From positions 1-7,950 of the forward strand of contig JALOMK010000095.1 in the NCBI GenBank assembly GCA_025455505.1: a DNA stretch of 7,950 nucleotides, written 5' to 3'. Positions 7,715 to 7,950 of this stretch are shown here, in pieces (within the stretch, counting starts at the first letter, position 1; the number at the start of each line of letters is the position of its first letter). The stretch comes from Bacteroidales bacterium. Its GTDB lineage: Bacteria > Bacteroidota > Bacteroidia > Bacteroidales > VadinHA17. The notes beneath the pieces were generated by a model. That model was not told the origin of the DNA. It made no database searches and saw only the letters and a list, made by a program, of their open reading frames with translations. The position numbers and the translations under genes were made by a program.

Positions 7715-7736
7715 TTTATATCCAAGGTTTATATCC
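7715..7736. repeat. Short tandem-like direct repeat
   Basis: TTTATATCC occurs at 7715-7723 and again at 7728-7736, a 13-base period with AAGG between. Two copies spaced slightly more than one helical turn apart could be a protein-binding site, but the sequence is low in complexity and chance is a real alternative. Confidence 0.35.
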
Positions 7737-7747
7737 GGTTAATAAGC

Positions 7748-7846
7748 ACGTCCTCCTGTAATGAAAAACAGTTGAATAAACCGGTTTAAATGTGAAAAAA
7801 AACTGAAAGGAGGTCCGTTTAAACATATTCATAACTTATTCAGTTT
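7748..7846 (+). other. Candidate structured RNA/leader with sequestered Shine-Dalgarno-like sequence
   Basis: AAAGGAGGT at 7806-7814 is a perfect match to the 16S anti-Shine-Dalgarno, yet no ATG, GTG or TTG follows within 20 bases. CCTCCT at 7752-7757 can pair with AGGAGG at 7808-7813. Nested inside are CAGTT (7769-7773) with AACTG (7801-7805), and the 12-base palindrome at 7777-7788 centred on CCGG. AAACTGAA (7800-7807) can instead pair perfectly with TTCAGTTT (7839-7846), which would break the inner stem and leave the SD-like sequence in a loop. The palindrome GTTTAAAC lies at 7817-7824. The pairings are read directly; that the region is transcribed, and on the plus strand, is inference. 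It matches no riboswitch class I know. Confidence 0.35.
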
Positions 7847-7950
7847 GATATTTACAGTTTATCAACATTGTTTTCCCGGCTGTGGCTTTCCATTTTAATA
7901 ACAGAACAATGAAGTTATTATTTTGTTATTAATGTTAATTGGTCCTGGTA

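Larger units (their letters stand above)
7287..7950. other. Gene-free AT-rich intergenic stretch upstream of nadA
   Basis: About 660 bases with no reading frame of useful length on either strand and no tRNA or rRNA signature. The left end holds the nadA promoter. The rest is AT-rich, with an imperfect hairpin at 7415-7448, a 9-base direct repeat at 7715-7736, several copies of CAGTTT (7430, 7696, 7841, 7855) and a foldable segment at 7748-7846. An ATG at 7932 is followed by only 16 bases before the edge and could be the start of a rightward gene, but this cannot be tested here. The length is unusual next to the tight spacing elsewhere, so it may hold a long leader or a small RNA. Confidence 0.7.

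Noticed and set aside
7806..7835. Ribosome binding site for a short gene at 7806
   Set aside because: No ATG, GTG or TTG lies at 5-12 bases. The TTG at 7845 is too far and opens only about 17 codons. It is kept only as a structural observation.
7859..7867. DnaA-box-like TTATCAACA
   Set aside because: One mismatch to TTATCCACA and no second box nearby; a single near-match in AT-rich DNA is not evidence for an origin.
7909..7950. A 7-codon frame (7909-7932) overlapping an ATG at 7932 that reads to the right edge
   Set aside because: The TAATG overlap is suggestive of a leader peptide and coupled gene, but only six codons of the second frame are visible, so neither can be supported.

Overview
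The window reads as core chromosome of a Bacteroidota bacterium, probably in or near the Bacteroidales. The signs are: -7 elements of the TAnnTTTG type placed just upstream of genes; start codons with almost no Shine-Dalgarno sequences; pheS without an adjacent pheT and with a CxxC-x4-CxxC insert; a YwqK/MORN-variant repeat protein with a signal peptide followed by Gln; and a Bacteroidota-type lipopolysaccharide flippase. The order-level placement is inference from protein style, since no rRNA or marker tree is available.

Layout. Positions 1-960 (minus strand) hold the first 320 codons of a Wzx-like polysaccharide flippase that runs off the left edge. A divergent intergenic region of about 160 bp (961-1118) carries a TATCTTTG element facing each way. 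Rightward from it run a cyclophilin-type peptidyl-prolyl isomerase lipoprotein (1119-1925), pheS (1940-2980) and a Crp/Fnr-type regulator (3035-3745). These are closely spaced and could be co-transcribed. The regulator meets the opposing cluster stop codon to stop codon in the hexamer TGATCA (3743-3748). The opposing cluster reads leftward from about 7300: nadA (7286-6333), an exported YwqK/MORN-repeat protein (6331-4778, one base after nadA), and ruvB (4771-3746, six bases further). The tight spacing indicates one operon. Positions 7287-7950 are AT-rich and hold no gene I can support. They contain the nadA promoter, some short repeats, and a candidate structured element in which a perfect Shine-Dalgarno-like sequence can pair with an upstream complement.

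Function. Most genes are housekeeping: protein folding in the envelope, tRNA charging, Holliday-junction branch migration, NAD synthesis and surface glycan export. They do not form an obvious single pathway. I found no mobile element, CRISPR array, tRNA or rRNA gene, and no convincing new defence or biosynthetic system. The parts most worth a second look are the foldable SD-bearing stretch at 7748-7860, the repeat protein locked into the nadA-ruvB operon, and the zero-gap convergent gene end.
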